DNA from: Thereva unica
Lineage: Eukaryota; Arthropoda; Insecta; Diptera; Therevidae
Direction of reading: 5' to 3'
Assembly (NCBI GenBank): GCA_949987705.1
Contig: CATLJY010000275.1
Coordinates: 1 to 64,000 of the forward strand
DNA length: 64,000 nucleotides
The notes below the pieces were generated by a model. That model saw only the letters and a list, made by a program, of their open reading frames with translations, ran no database searches and was not told the origin of the DNA. Shown here piece by piece: positions 12,658 through 24,150 of the stretch. The position numbers and the translations under genes are program-made. Numbering within the stretch: the stretch's first letter is position 1; every line of letters starts with the position of its first letter.

Positions 12658-12877
12658 AACCTCAATTATACTGAACGCAATAAAAGGAACGGACCGGATT
12701 AAAGTTTCAAAAATTACTAAACTAAAAATTTTAAGCATAAGTACAAAATTTGGCAAACCCTTGCCGAAAAATTAGGAAATACAAATGATATTTTGCATAC
12801 GTTCGATTCCATCAGTATAACCAGCAAAATTCCACCCCTTTTCGTTGCTTTCCATTGCGTCCAGTATAATTGAGGCT
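12658..12877. mobile_element. MITE, TTA target duplication, CCTCAATTATACTG ends
   Basis: It is 220 bp, with inverted termini AACCTCAATTATACTGAACG and (reverse strand) AGCCTCAATTATACTGGACG. The flanks are TTA 12655-12657 and TTA 12878-12880. It shares its left TTA with the right target duplication of the preceding MITE. It is PIF/Harbinger-like by target site and encodes nothing. Confidence 0.75.
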
Positions 12878-12880
12878 TTA

Positions 12881-13326
12881 CACTCCACAAAATATTTAAA
12901 TTCGTTAGTTGAAGATATCTGGCTACTAAGCAATACTGCTTTAATTCAATTCAAAAGCAATACTGCTTTAATTCGTCTAAGTTTATTTATGTGTGTGTAT
13001 CCGAGCGTGATCAATTATTAGTTTACATGCAGGGTTTATCCTGCGTTAACTCAGAGGAAGCGCCATTGAAAACGGGGGTTGGGTAAAGTTTCGGTAAATC
13101 CAAAAAAAACTCGACGAAGCACGTCGGCTTAAACCTGGTTTACTGCACATACATATAGACACGATGTTATATTATTTATCTGTCACATCAATCACGAACG
13201 GTCATCGAGTTAACTTGAGGGGAAAAGCTTTCTGTAAAGTCAAGAAATACTCAACTCCAGTTTATGCAAACACAGTATATGTCAAGTAACCCTACAAAAT
13301 CTATTTTTTTGCAGTCCCGGAAATCC
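12881..13326. other. non-coding stretch
   Basis: A short direct repeat of AGCAATACTGCTTTAATTC lies at about 12940-12978. No gene or RNA is recognised. Confidence 0.5.
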
Positions 13327-13397
13327 CGCAGATCCGCGGGATTTTTGACCTCGATCCCGCAGGCTTGCGGGATTTAGATTTTGATGCGGGATGGGAT
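13327..13397. repeat. GCGGGAT motif cluster 2
   Basis: Three GCGGGAT and two ATCCCGC words lie in about 70 bases, with the pseudo-palindromes ATCCCGCAGATCCGCGGGAT and ATCCCGCAGGCTTGCGGGAT. It resembles the cluster at 4097-4182. Confidence 0.6.
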
Positions 13398-14168
13398 TCC
13401 CTATTCGTAATAGATTAACAAAACAACCATTTAATAGAAAATGAAGTAAGAAAAATATGCCCTACACAATATTAATATCCTGAAATTGAAAGAATGATGG
13501 GATCAGGAATTAATTAACAGAAATAATATTCTTAAAATTACCTACTAACTAGAAACAAATGAAGAACCAATTCAAAACAAAAACAGAAGGGTCAAATCAA
13601 TGCTATTATACATATTCCAAGAGACACTAAGAAAATAATTTATATCACCATCAGCAGACCAATTACGTCATAAAGGTTAGATGCAATGACTATGACAAAA
13701 AACGAAAAAAGATGCACAAAAAATTCTGAACTAAAAAATTTATTGACCATATACAATTCTATATTGCATAATAATATTTGGAAAAACAGAGAATATCATC
13801 TCATCAGTAGGATTATTTAACGAAACTACTACAACAAATTTTGCATTTTGACCGCGAAAAGTTTGATCGAAGAAAATACTTGACATAAAGGACATAAAAA
13901 TATTCACACAAAACGATTATTTTCCAACCACGAATATAATTTTTCACTTGAGTACGCACTATACATAAATTCAATTATATGATAGCAAAAAATATCCATT
14001 ATAAATTTATAACAATTCAATGAACAGTAGGCCAATCAGGAAAATGGCAATGATTGATTGTTCCAAGAATATGGTATCGTTTACACATGTCAACACCCCC
14101 GATTCAACATTTTGGTAAACTTGTTATGAGAGCGAAAAGGAAAGAGTAAGAACTAAGGTGAATAATTG
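13398..14168. other. AT-rich non-coding stretch
   Basis: No gene, RNA or bounded repeat was recognised. Confidence 0.5.
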
Positions 14169-14200
<32 letters not shown>

Positions 14201-14209
14201 AATATTTTT
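14169..14209. repeat. poly(A) tract, 41 bases
   Basis: It is an uninterrupted run of A. No retroposon body was recognised upstream, so it is reported only as a homopolymer; the length may be unreliable in an assembly. Confidence 0.85.
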
Positions 14210-14249
14210 ATTTCACCTTAAGGCCCTAAATTTTATTTTTGATGATTTG

Positions 14250-14370
14250 TGGACTATGACTTATTGCAATCGGTACGAAAATCGAAATCGTAATTTTCAA
14301 CGTATTTTCATTTTTCAAGGTCCCGATAGCATTTTAAGCATAAAGAAAAGAAGTATGTATGTGTGTTTTA
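14250..14370 (+). repeat. dispersed repeat family 'A', truncated copy
   Basis: It shares CAATCGGTACGAAAATCGAAATC-like sequence, CAAGGTCCC and AGAAGTATGTATGTGTG with the other copies. It is cut off by the CAGCGGG terminus of the next element. Confidence 0.6.
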
Positions 14371-16146
14371 CAGCGGGAAATATTAGACGTCCCAGCGGGG
14401 AATTGAAGCGCTCTGGAATAAATTCTGAAGCGCTGAAATAGAATGCCAACGCGCTTCTTATTCATATCCCAATTCCCTTCCTTTTAACACAGGCATGTCA
14501 TCAGAGCGAAGCGCTTATATTTTAGTGTTGAAGAAGCGCAATCGAAGCAGGGAAATGGAAGCTTTTGAGAAGCTCCTGGAGCTTTTGTTTTCACCAAAAA
14601 TAGTATTTCATAACAGACACGATTATTATAAAAGCACAAATTTACCAACTGTGGAGAATAAAAAAGAACTGGAGGAAAACAAAGCAAAAAATGAGAGTAT
14701 AGAGTGGGTGCTTCTAAAGAGCTTCCATAACATATGAATAGGAAGCGCTGCTTTCTTGCTTCTTTTGGCAGCGCTTGATAAATTTCCCGCTGGGGTGCTT
14801 CCCACCGAAGCACACAAGAACCACTGCCAAAGGAACCCAGGGGAAAATGGGAAATGAAGCGATTCACAATCTGAATCGGTTCCTTTGAAGCAGGGAAGCG
14901 CTTCTCTTAGTTAGCCTTATAACACTGGCTTTATCATAGACTGAAAATGCTGCCTTGGCTAGGCTGAAAATGACGAAATCCGTTATACTGTGGGACAGAG
15001 ATAGCATGTGAGAGTAAGAACGATTATCTGATTATTAAAACAGATAATTGTTAAGGGGAGAAGAAATCCGTTGGAAATATTTGAAATATTCAAATTTATT
15101 ATGATTAAAATTAAATTATGTAATTTAAATTTATTGTATTTAATATTAAACATGGTGAACATCAGGCAAATTAAAATTCTTTGTTCTTTTCCTTTCAATT
15201 TGCTACTTCCTCATTAAAAAATCTTGTTTGACCTGAGTCCTCCAGAGTAAAACAATAGCTTCAAATATTTTCAAAAATACTTCAACAACTATTTATAAAA
15301 AAATTAAAAAAACAATATTTTTCTTTTAGACTCCCCCAATTTACAACGCGCCGCTCGTTGTAACAACAAAAATAAGTCTCCTACGATTTGAAATTACTTT
15401 GGGGCAATTAAAAATCATACTAATCACATCAAAAATTGTTTGGAGCGATTTTACTCGGGAGCCCCAATTCAAAAAATTTTCCCTTCAATAAAATATTATT
15501 TATTCTCACTTCAATTATATTTGCTGCCACTTCAATTATAATTATTTCAATTTATTACTTCAATTTATTTCGATTCTCACTCACTGTTATAAAAAGTCTA
15601 GAATATGTAGCAAACTGTTATAAAAAGCATAGGAAAAAGGACATGAATTTCATTCTTTCCCTATGCTTTTTATAACAGTTTTCTAGACTTTTTATAACAC
15701 TTAAAATTCAGCCGATAAAAGTTTGAGTATATTCCTCTCACTCTTACATATGGGAAAATCTCCTTTGAATTTTTTCTTTCAGTTTTCAGCCTAGCAAAGC
15801 CAGTATTTTCAGCCGTCGATGAAGCCAGTGTCATAAGGCTATTATGTACCGTACATTTCTTTTTTAACATTGCATGTCCAAGCGCGGAGGCGATTCTAAA
15901 AATAGAGCATTTACCAGTTTTATGACACTATATAGTACTTTATCGTATACGGAAAGTATTAAAAAGTACGAATTTTTTCAATGCAATTTCGCGATGAGGT
16001 TCATCATAGTTCATTGTTAAAATGACTCTAAAAAATATTGATTTTCTCTCTGGGACAACATGTTCTTATGAAAAGATTCCTTTGACAGTGGTATAAAAGC
16101 GATTCTTTTGTGCTCCGGTTGGCAGCATTTCTAATATTTCCCGCTG
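14371..16146. mobile_element. DNA-transposon-like element with 16-bp terminal inverted repeats
   Basis: CAGCGGGAAATATTAG at 14371-14386 is repeated exactly in reverse complement at 16131-16146. No target duplication is visible, so the pair may mark a rearranged element. The left third carries several GAAGCGCT-type motifs. Inside lies an inverted pair (14911-14970 with 15778-15844, sharing CTTATAACACTGGCTT and GGCTAGGCTGAAAA) and a strong hairpin at 15585-15699, so at least one smaller foldback is nested. There is no transposase. The open frame on the - strand at 14484-14867 has no recognisable domain. Confidence 0.5.
15585..15699. repeat. strong hairpin (double inverted repeat)
   Basis: The outer arms TGTTATAAAAAGTCTAGA / TCTAGACTTTTTATAACA are perfect (18 bp). 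The inner arms ACTGTTATAAAAAGCATAGG and its complement enclose a loop of about 25 bases. The arms share the TGTTATAAAAAG core, so the palindrome is built from four copies of one motif. Confidence 0.85.
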
Positions 16147-16485
16147 GGAATGTTGTCCGCTATTGGCTAACATTGGCCGTGTTCCGTAATATCACCCAAC
16201 ATACTGCCCAGCAACAAAGAGTAAAATCAAGAGTTTACGCTGTGATTAACAGCAGGTCAAATGAAAGTTTTATAACTCGAAACTCTTTCAGCCACCAATA
16301 TCTTAAATTTTTGTGATTGCCAGTACGTCACACCGTTTCACACAACTAAAATATAGCATCAACCAATGACGTCATTTTCACTACCCAGTATACTGGGTTA
16401 TATTTCGGAACGCAGCCTTTGTGTCATTCAAGTTTTTGTCGTGTTGCTCATCGAGTGAAGTGCATACGTAATTCTAGTTTTGTTA

Positions 16486-16909
16486 AAAGAGGATGCCAGA
16501 AAATCTATGGGTTTTGGTGCCACCTCCAATAGCTATGTATAGTATGTCGTTGGATAGGTACTTAGTTTTTGGAGAAAGACGTAGGTGAAGTTGGTATTTA
16601 AAAAAAAAAACCCCAAAGCTGGACTTTGATGACCTATAACTCTTAAAGTTGGGAAGCATTAATTTTACCACTATAGATAGGTGGAGGCGTTCATTGGAAA
16701 TGGGTTATAGGGTTACCCATGGAGATGGGTTATAGGGTTACAAAAATACAGGGTGATATGTAAAACTCTATCATTGTACAGTTCTGACCGTATTTCTCAA
16801 AACGGACAAAGATTAGTAACATAGTAACTTATATTCAGCTCAAAAATACCCATCCAACGACATATTCCTAGCTATTGGAGGTGGCTACCAATATTTGCAT
16901 TCTCCTTTA
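16486..16909. mobile_element. MITE with long (about 85-bp) imperfect inverted repeats
   Basis: The left end (AAAGAGGATGCCAG, GCCACCTCCAATAGCTA, TATGTCGTTGGAT) is matched in reverse complement by the right end (ATCCAACGACATA, TAGCTATTGGAGGTGGC, GCATTCTCCTTT). The middle has a direct repeat of GATGGGTTATAGGGTTAC. The flanks are TTA/TATTA-like, so the target duplication is probably TTA or TA but not certain. Non-coding. Confidence 0.65.
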
Positions 16910-17556
16910 TTAATTAGCTGGATCAGGGTGCGCCTCGCTGCACCCATCAATGTGGTGGATGGTGGTCGTTCAGCCCTTCCCGCAGCATTATGATCAGGAC
17001 ACACATATCCGCACCGCGTCCACACCGCATCCGCACCGTGTCCGCGCAAAAATTAAACTCAAGTAATAAATATTTACGTTAGGCATTTTCGAAATTAACT
17101 ACCCAATAAACCACAGTCGGATATCTTTTATGAATGGCAAATTTAAAAAAATCATTTAATATTGTGCTATTGTGCCGATCGTCATATATTATATTTGCAT
17201 ATGTATTTGATTGATTTGACGGAATGCATAATTCAGCATTTATGTGAGAATTGAATGTAATAATTGTTTTTTACGGGTGAGGTTATTAGCCTCACGCCAA
17301 CCTTACTTGGAAGGGACTAGCCCGATCAGTGGCGTAGCGTGGGGGGTGCCGAGGGGGCCATTGCCCCGGGCGGCGTAGTTGTTAGGGGCGGCGGCCAAAC
17401 TGGACTGAGCTAGAGATCTTGCCGGCAACATGAAGCCCTAACCATTGCCACATCCAGCACGATGTCCTGGCTGATGGTGTCTACCGGCCAAACCCAAATG
17501 GGAAGGGAAGTGAAGTGAGGTGAAGTTAGGTACCATTCGATATAAATGTATGAGAG

Positions 17557-18431
17557 CAAGGGCGGCGCTTTCATAAGTGAAAATGGTGCACTTGCACCGG
17601 GCGCAATTTCAGAATTTAAGATTTAAAAAAAAAAAAAAAAAATTGAAAAGGTGATCCCATTGTCATATATTACACGGAATGCATCTTCTGTGCGCTTTAC
17701 CATTGTCTTCTGCAAGGTGTGACCAATGCAATTTCATTTAGTTCGCCTGATTTTGTCGTCTATCCTTTCTTGGCTGGTCACGGTGCCATAGGTCATGATT
17801 TGTAATTCAAATTAGTCGTACAATTATAGATCACTACTTCGGCGAGAAACACCTGGATCGCCTCTGTTCTGAAGTTTTTGAAAGCGGCTTCTATGTCCAG
17901 TAAGGTTGTTAAGTGGACTGCTTTGTTATGTAAGACTCTACCGTAGAAACCAATACATGCAGTGCAGTGACCATCTATTATTCTTCGAAATATAAAGGAT
18001 TGGAGAACGACATAGAGACCTCCGTTATGGAGATTCGAGTTTATAGTATTATTAGTGCTGGAAATAGTTAAGGAAGTGCAGCTCATAATGAAAATCATCG
18101 GAGAGCATTACTCAGCATTAGCGGGAGAGTTTTGTGAACTTAAAGCGTAAGTAAACTCAGCACAAAAGCAAGATCGCGAAGCAAATCCTGATTGGACAAA
18201 GGCAAGGGCCCGCTTTCATAGGTGCAACTGGTTTATTTGCACTGGGCGCAATTTGACAGGGCGCAATTTAAAAAAAAGTGAAAGAAAAATTCCGCGCCTT
18301 CATTCTCAATGAGTGTTTGTGTCGTCTTTCATTTTCCTTTACTGCCATCAAAAAAATGAACAACAATGAAGGGGGCGCAATATGTATATGGCATGCTGCA
18401 CCGGGCGCAAAAAAGCCAAACGCCGGCCCTG
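17557..18431. mobile_element. non-autonomous hAT-like transposon nested in the outer one
   Basis: The ends CAAGGGCGGCGCTTTC and (reverse strand) CAGGGCCGGCGTTTGG are flanked by a perfect 8-bp duplication TATGAGAG (17549-17556 and 18432-18439). Subterminal TGCACCGGGCGCAA motifs occur at both ends, and a further partial copy of the end sequence occurs at about 18205-18260, so a third insertion or internal duplication is likely. There is no transposase. LINE debris lies inside. Confidence 0.82.
17690..18060 (-). pseudogene. non-LTR retrotransposon debris inside the nested hAT
   Basis: Bases 17690-17815 match the RTE-like 3' region seen at 27430-27570 and 42190-42300 (shared GCAAGGTGTG and GTCTATCCTTTCTTGGC). 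Bases 17816-18060, read on the - strand, give an RT-like phrase, HLTTLLDIEAAFKNFRTEAI, resembling the 'LDIEGAFNNV' block of Jockey/R1-type reverse transcriptases. The two pieces come from different LINE families joined together. Both are dead fragments. Confidence 0.55.
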
Positions 18432-19619
18432 TATGAGAGTGAAAAACTTGGAAGTAAGTGGATGTTACATCTGCTTCAGTGGAAGTTACGTCTACTTTAC
18501 TTCTGCGTTACTTTTCATTTGGGTTTGGTCTTATTTCTGGACTATAAATATGAACCTTATTTCTGGACTAGCGCATATGAAACACGATAGGTGTGCATTG
18601 GCAGCTGACAGCGGATTGCCCAATTGTGAATAAATCAGTCGGTTAGATTGTGGTGAAAAATTGATTCAATTGTTTATTTTCAGTTGAATTGTAGTTTTGT
18701 TGTAAGTTCGTTCGTTCGTTTTTATACAAACAGAGTGACGTTGCTCTCTTGTATGAGACTCTCAATGTGCATGGAAACAGCGATATTAAGATTCCCTTCT
18801 TTTATGACGCGAGCTGTAAATGCTGAAGTTTGAGAAGGGCTCCAACAGCTGCCGCATTTGTCGTTAAAATCGCCTGTAATAGTATTGTGCTACGATGATG
18901 GGAAATGAAATCTCCAGATATTGGAACAGAGAAGAGTTTAAGCTTAAGCTCGCGCGTCTACGAGGCTTTCTATCTAAAGACAGACTGAAATAAATTACAG
19001 AGAGAAATTACTGATTCCAGCTCTCTGGGTTTGTTAAAGTTTATAATTTAGGGCAACCTTGAACACGGATATAGCCTGCGCCAAAACAATTGGAAATCTC
19101 AAAATCGATTTTTTAATGCGCAGTGAAAGTCTCAAATCCTCACCACGAAAGTAGATTCGAAAAGAAAAGTGCACCTTGTCATTCCGTTCGTTTAAAGCCC
19201 GAAATCATCGGCTCATTTATATTTTCAATCACAATTCAATCCGTCTCACTACGCGACTCTTGTCCTGGTCAGATGCTATGGTGGAGTGTTGTTCCCGGTA
19301 AACGAGTTTCAAAAGGGAAAATAAAATGCATGTGCGCTTGAATTTTATCCATACACGGAATGTTAATGTATGTGGAGTTGTCATTTCCTCACCTGTGCGT
19401 AAAATTCCCATTTATTTTAGCGCGCACTATACCGAACATTCATTAGTTACATATAATTCATTGCGTTTACATGATGCCTTGAATTCTTGGATTGAAAATT
19501 ACTTGAAATTCAAGTTGGTTTTGATTCATTGATTAAAAGAATCAATTCGAAAGTAGGGGGCAGCAAATTTATGGTTCGCCCCGGGTGGCACGAATCCACG
19601 CTACGCCACTGAGCCCGAT

Positions 19620-19936
19620 CATATCACCCTTCCCCTCTCTCATAGAATGGTCAACACTAGGAGGTTATGATCGCACTTCCATCAGTCCGAAATAGTTGCG
19701 GCACGTGCATGTTATTCCCCCTACTCCGCTGATGGCTGACTACCATATATGTATATTAGCCCAGTGAGTAAACCGGAACAACAGGAGAAGTAAGGGAAAG
19801 CACCGATTTCAAAAATTCTTTATTTCAAAACAAAATTTTTATCAACAAATAAATAGCACACGCCGCAATACATTAACTTACACAACCATAAATAAAAATA
19901 TAGTTTAGTAAACGATTTTACCATTTCTCATTTCAG
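19620..19936. other. intron sequence upstream of exon A
   Basis: No repeat is recognised. It ends in a good 3' splice site, with a T-rich tract and CATTTCAG immediately before 19937. Confidence 0.5.
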
Positions 19937-20239
19937 ATGCTTTGGTATCAAAACTCATTTCTTTTGGATCCAACTGATAGACGATCTATGCACTCGAAGG
20001 ATGACAGATATAGCCTCATTATTAGAAATTTTCAACATTCCGATTTTGGAAATTATAGCTGTGTGGCAGATAATGCTCTGGGAAGAACGAAAAAATACAT
20101 TGAAGTCTCCGGCAGGCCGGGCCCAGCAGAATTTATATCTCCAGCGATGAGTGGAGCATTGGATCATTATAATTTGACATGGACAATAGAATCTATTCCT
20201 TCACTAGAAGAAATAAAACTACTTTACAGGAGATTGTTG
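19937..20239 (+). CDS. Lachesin/klingon-like Ig-superfamily adhesion protein, exon A (Ig end + FN3 start)
   Basis: This is an internal coding exon of 101 codons. It opens after the acceptor CATTTCAG and closes before the donor GTAAAA; both junctions are phase 0, so the ATG at its first codon is an ordinary internal methionine, not a start. It encodes the back half of an Ig domain (LWYQNS, then DRYSLIIRNFQHSDFGNYSC with the conserved DxGxYxC) followed by VADNALG, a short hinge SGRPGPAEF, and the first strands of a fibronectin III domain (HYNLTWTIESIPSLEEIKL). This Ig-then-FN3 order with a GPI tail fits the insect klingon/Lachesin-like family (klg, CG7166, CG34353 group), surface proteins used in neural cell recognition. 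Which member it is cannot be settled here. Earlier exons (signal peptide, other Ig domains) lie outside the window. Confidence 0.88.
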
Positions 20240-20846
20240 GTAAAAAATGTTTATATTTTTCATTATTTTTTAAACACAATGGCGCGGTTAAGGAAAAGTT
20301 ATTTCTCATAGTATAATCGTATGGGACTTAAATGATCTCTCAGAAGTAAAGGTAGCTGAAGGATAGTTCAGTCTAAACAAAATCTTCGCCTACTTTTTCT
20401 AAAATAAATATTACGGAAGACATCGACTACATAACTAAATCATTGGATTTTTATTTTTTATATAATATAAAGTATAAAAAAATGTATTACTTTGTCCAAA
20501 AGGTTATAATATCTTCTAAAGACCACAAAGAACATGGCACAACAACCTAAAACCGATTTTTATGCAAGACTACAGATAACCCAAATAAGACCCTCATTGT
20601 AGTTCGGCCGTTCCCTCTTCTTCTACACAACTGTAAACTTTTGCTATATCTCCACGATGATTTATTAAAACCAATTTTTTAGAAGAAAGGGGCAAAACCG
20701 CACAAAGGAGGTATTGTATTGTATTGTAACTAGCTAGCACAACGTCTCTGCGCATGTTAAAAATGAGGTCGCTTATTTGCGGGTGAACATTATGTACATA
20801 TTTTGATTTTACTTTAAAATCAATTCTCCAAACTAGAAATGGATAA

Positions 20847-21011
20847 AGCCTGAACCAAATATGACGTACCGCACGATCGTACGTACCCTAATGTACGAAC
20901 TAGAATGTTCATAATGCACCGAGCTACATAAATTGACTTAATGAACTTGCATATGTGCGTTCGTGATTGTACGTATGGTTACGGTAGGGCACGTCATATT
21001 TGGTTCAAGCT
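20847..21011. mobile_element. MITE, TAA target duplication (PIF/Harbinger-like)
   Basis: It is 165 bp with inverted ends AGCCTGAACCAAATATGACG and (reverse strand) AGCTTGAACCAAATATGACG, flanked by TAA at 20844-20846 and 21012-21014. The AGCCTGAAC start is shared with the MADF-bearing element at 48205. The inside is rich in CGTAC motifs. Non-coding. Confidence 0.75.
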
Positions 21012-22259
21012 TAATTCAGATAGGTCACTTCAAGGATCCACATCTTTAAAATGAATCAATTAATCGGTTTGTGGTTCTGAGCCGATTTTCGACCCCACCG
21101 CTCCCCTTGGTGAGTTTTCGTGAGAATTGGCGCGACCCCTCCTCCGTTTTTACACTAAAAATACGTAGGTATATATGAGCGTAACCACAATATTTAATTA
21201 TAGATAACTAATAATTCGAACTCCTACGTGCCCCTCTTCTATTCCACTCGCTTTTTTTAATTGTGGACGCACCATTACCAAAACAAGAGCATACTCAACA
21301 AGAATTTCATTACGCTAAAATTCGATGAGGGGCCTGTCGAAAAAGCTTGAAGGGATTACTGAAAAGACTAAAATATAAGTGAAAACACGTGACTTCAAAT
21401 ATTAAACTATTTATTATAAGCGCACGCTACAAGGTGGTTCATGACGAACTGAACTCTAAAAATCTGAAAATTTTTCTCTTCAAAACCATCCTGGAATCAC
21501 CCCTGAAAATATTAGCCATGTGGTACAACAGAGGATTTATTGAACGTCTGATGACCTATACAACTTGAGAATTAGGGGATGAGTATTTTAAATCTTTGAA
21601 ACGGCGATATCTCGTGAACAGCGATTCGTACGGGAAAATGTATCATTTTATGTAGATAATCGCATGATCTACAAACTTTGTAAACAATATTTTAGGATAG
21701 GACTTTCCGTTTAAGAGATATTAGCCAAAAACGAAATTCACAGGATAGAAAAAACTAATTGGGATTTGGGTTTGACCCCTTCGGTCCACACGATTAACTT
21801 CCCAGTATGATGAACGTAGATGGAATAAACTGTCTTCTTACAAAATAGTTATACTTTAAGCACTAATGGAAAATTGGCTAGTATCAGAACTGATGACAAA
21901 GCAATCCCGAGAGAAGCTAGTTTAAGTAACTATAATAGTGGTAAATCCACAAGATTTTTCTAGAGAATTTGTTTTTCCTGGACGTTAGCAAACAAACTTT
22001 TCCTCCGAATTTCGTCCGTTGCACTAAAACGGGTGTTCAAATTCGTACTCAAGCGCCGTTAACAAACTGGGAAGCGAACGACTTCAATTGGAAATTCCAA
22101 GACTTTCCGGAGATATTAGCAAAACTGTAACTGTGATGAACCACAATTTCCTCAACCTGTATCACGCGTATAATACAATTCCCCGTCAAAAAGTGCTAAT
22201 CCAAGGTTTGAGAAATTCGTGATGTTTGTTAAAGGTATCGAAATTTTTGCACGATTTTT

Positions 22260-23030
22260 AAAGGTTGTCGGATTTTGAAAAGTGATGTTTTGTTCGAAGG
22301 CTAACGCTGTGAAGAACCCAAAAAAGGTTGCTTTTTGACAATTAGCCGAAGTTTTTCTATTTAAACAAAAAAGACCCGACCGAATAATATGAAATTTTTT
22401 TCAGAGCATTTCTTCGTTAATATTCTTTTTTCGGCCCCTCAAATAAGTCGATATAGTTTTTGGTTGGCGCGGTTTCGTGCAGGTACAAAATTCACGAACG
22501 TCGTTTAAACAAAAAAACGGTTCGACCGAATCTCATGAAAATCTTTTCAGACCATATTTTGGTTTTACTCTTTGAACGGCACGTCAACTAAGTCGATATC
22601 TTTTATAGTTCGCGCGATATCGTGCAGGTACAAAAATCACGTATGTCATTATTGAAACCAAAAAACCACTCGACCGAATATTATAAAAATCTTTTCAGAT
22701 AATATTGTCGCTAATACGCTTCGAATGGCACCTCAAGTAAGTCAATATCTTTCGTGGTTCGGGCGATATCGTGCAGGTACAAAAATCACTTAAACGAACA
22801 AACGGCTCGACCGAATTTTATGAAAATCTTTTCAGATCATATTTCGGTTAATACACTTCAAACGACACCTCAACGAATTCGATATTTTTTTGGTTCGCGC
22901 GATATCGTACAGGAAAAAATGACCACATACGTACGCGCGCACACACACATGATGAAACTACGTCGAAAATTTCGATTTCATTTTTCGGACCGATTACAAT
23001 AACTTCCTATACTGGGAAGTTAATAACAAA
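22260..23030 (-). repeat. dispersed repeat family 'A', long inverted copy
   Basis: On the - strand it begins with TTAACTTCCCAGTATAGG (near 23022) and runs through CGATATCGTGC-type blocks. Internal units recur at 136-149-bp spacing (TCGTGC/TCGTAC boxes near 22476, 22621, 22770 and 22906), each with AAACGGxTCGACCGAAT and GAAAATCTTTTCAGA. It is therefore a short internal tandem repeat rather than a single-copy element. Confidence 0.7.
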
Positions 23031-23329
23031 AATAACCAAATAAACAACACTAGCCGAATTTTTTCAATGAATAAAAAACAAAGTCAGAATAACCTTAGAT
23101 GATAGTATATAAAGTATAGCTGCAATCCAAATATAGAAAAAATAATAAAAATGTCAGTCTTGTGTAAGAAAATTATCAATTTTGTTGATTCAGTCATTTT
23201 TTTATTCCAATTTTTTCAGAGTGCAAAAAAGAAAGTTAATTTCAGTTTGGTTAGTTTCAGGTTTTGATGTTTACCTAGGTGTTGTTCGTTTGATTTTTTT
23301 TTTTTTCGGTTTGCAAAATATTGTTTCAG

Positions 23330-23408
23330 CTCTATTTTTGGAAATGCGGGCTGTTTTGGGGGGAGGGGGGCATGACGCCCGTGACTCCCCCTTGAATCCG
23401 CGCCTGCT
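23330..23408. mobile_element. isolated DNA-transposon terminus
   Basis: A G-rich run followed by CATGACGCCCGTGACTCCCC and ending CCTTGAATCCGCGCCTG resembles the common animal transposon end CAGGCGCGGATCCAAGGG (reverse strand). No matching second end was found nearby, so the element is truncated or its partner is diverged. Confidence 0.4.
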
Positions 23409-23922
23409 GTTAGATATAGCTGTTCTACTTGTCAGATTATAACCTGAAGGTAATATGGTTACAAAAACTTTGAACTCACGCTCTTCAACAAGAAAAAATC
23501 ACTCGGATGAAAGATAGACACATGGTAAATATAACAGAAATAAATTCACCACATACGACAGGGAATTCCAGAAAGAAATCTTATACGCGCAGTTAAAACA
23601 AAAGAAATTCAAATTAAGGATTTCAATAAAATTTAATGAATTTAATATTGCAAATTTCCTAGAATTAAAACTGGTTTATAATCAAATTTTCTTATCACGT
23701 ACAAAAAGCTCAAATTTTGAGTTAGTTCATAGCATTTCATTCACACCACAAATTTTAGTTAGCTTCTAACTCAAAATAAAGAGAGAACCGAATTGCAAGT
23801 TTATGTATACCGGATCCGGTTATTAAAATTCGACAGAAATTTTTTTGAGATGACTTCCAGTGAGTCGGATCTCGCGAAAAATCCGTTTTTCCCATTTCTA
23901 TTCCAAAACTACCTTATACTTG

Positions 23923-24150
23923 GCTGTATTATCGTTGGCGAGTGACGTGACTCTGAAGGACGCAGTGGAATGAAACTCTCGATATCAACACACATATCGA
24001 GGAAAATATCACTGCAGACGCCACTTTCCGACAATTACATACGAATTTTGTCCTTTTGCTTGTTATAAATCTGTTACATCGACAATTAGAATGCCAATTT
24101 AAGGTCGAAGTGACACATCTGTCACGTCACTCGACAACGATAATAAGGCT
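23923..24150. mobile_element. MITE with TATTATCGTTG-GAGTGACGTGAC inverted ends
   Basis: The left TATTATCGTTGGCGAGTGAC is matched in reverse complement by GTCACTCGACAACGATAATA at the right (about 30-bp arms). Its length is about 225 bp. The target duplication is unclear. Non-coding. Confidence 0.6.

Larger units (their letters stand above)
17327..19611. mobile_element. non-autonomous hAT-like transposon (outer)
   Basis: The termini CAGTGGCGTAGCGTGG at 17327 and its reverse complement ending at 19611 are flanked by a perfect 8-bp duplication AGCCCGAT (17319-17326 and 19612-19619). An 8-bp duplication with CAGTGG-type ends is diagnostic of hAT-like elements. No transposase is present in its 2285 bp. 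A second hAT-like element sits inside it, as does LINE debris. The right-hand portion (18440-19550) holds no recognisable gene. Confidence 0.85.

Noticed and set aside
14166..14441. Open frame starting with a run of lysines
   Set aside because: It is a product of the 41-A tract and a family-A repeat; no domain.
14484..14867. A 127-residue open frame on the - strand
   Set aside because: It lies within inverted-repeat transposon sequence rich in GAAGCGCT motifs and shows no domain.
19123..19341. Short + strand open frames within 18366-19532
   Set aside because: They lie inside the outer hAT-like element, overlap each other and show no transposase motifs.
19937..19939. ATG at the first codon of exon A as a translation start
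   Set aside because: It directly follows a strong splice acceptor and begins mid-Ig-domain; the real start lies in an upstream exon outside the window.
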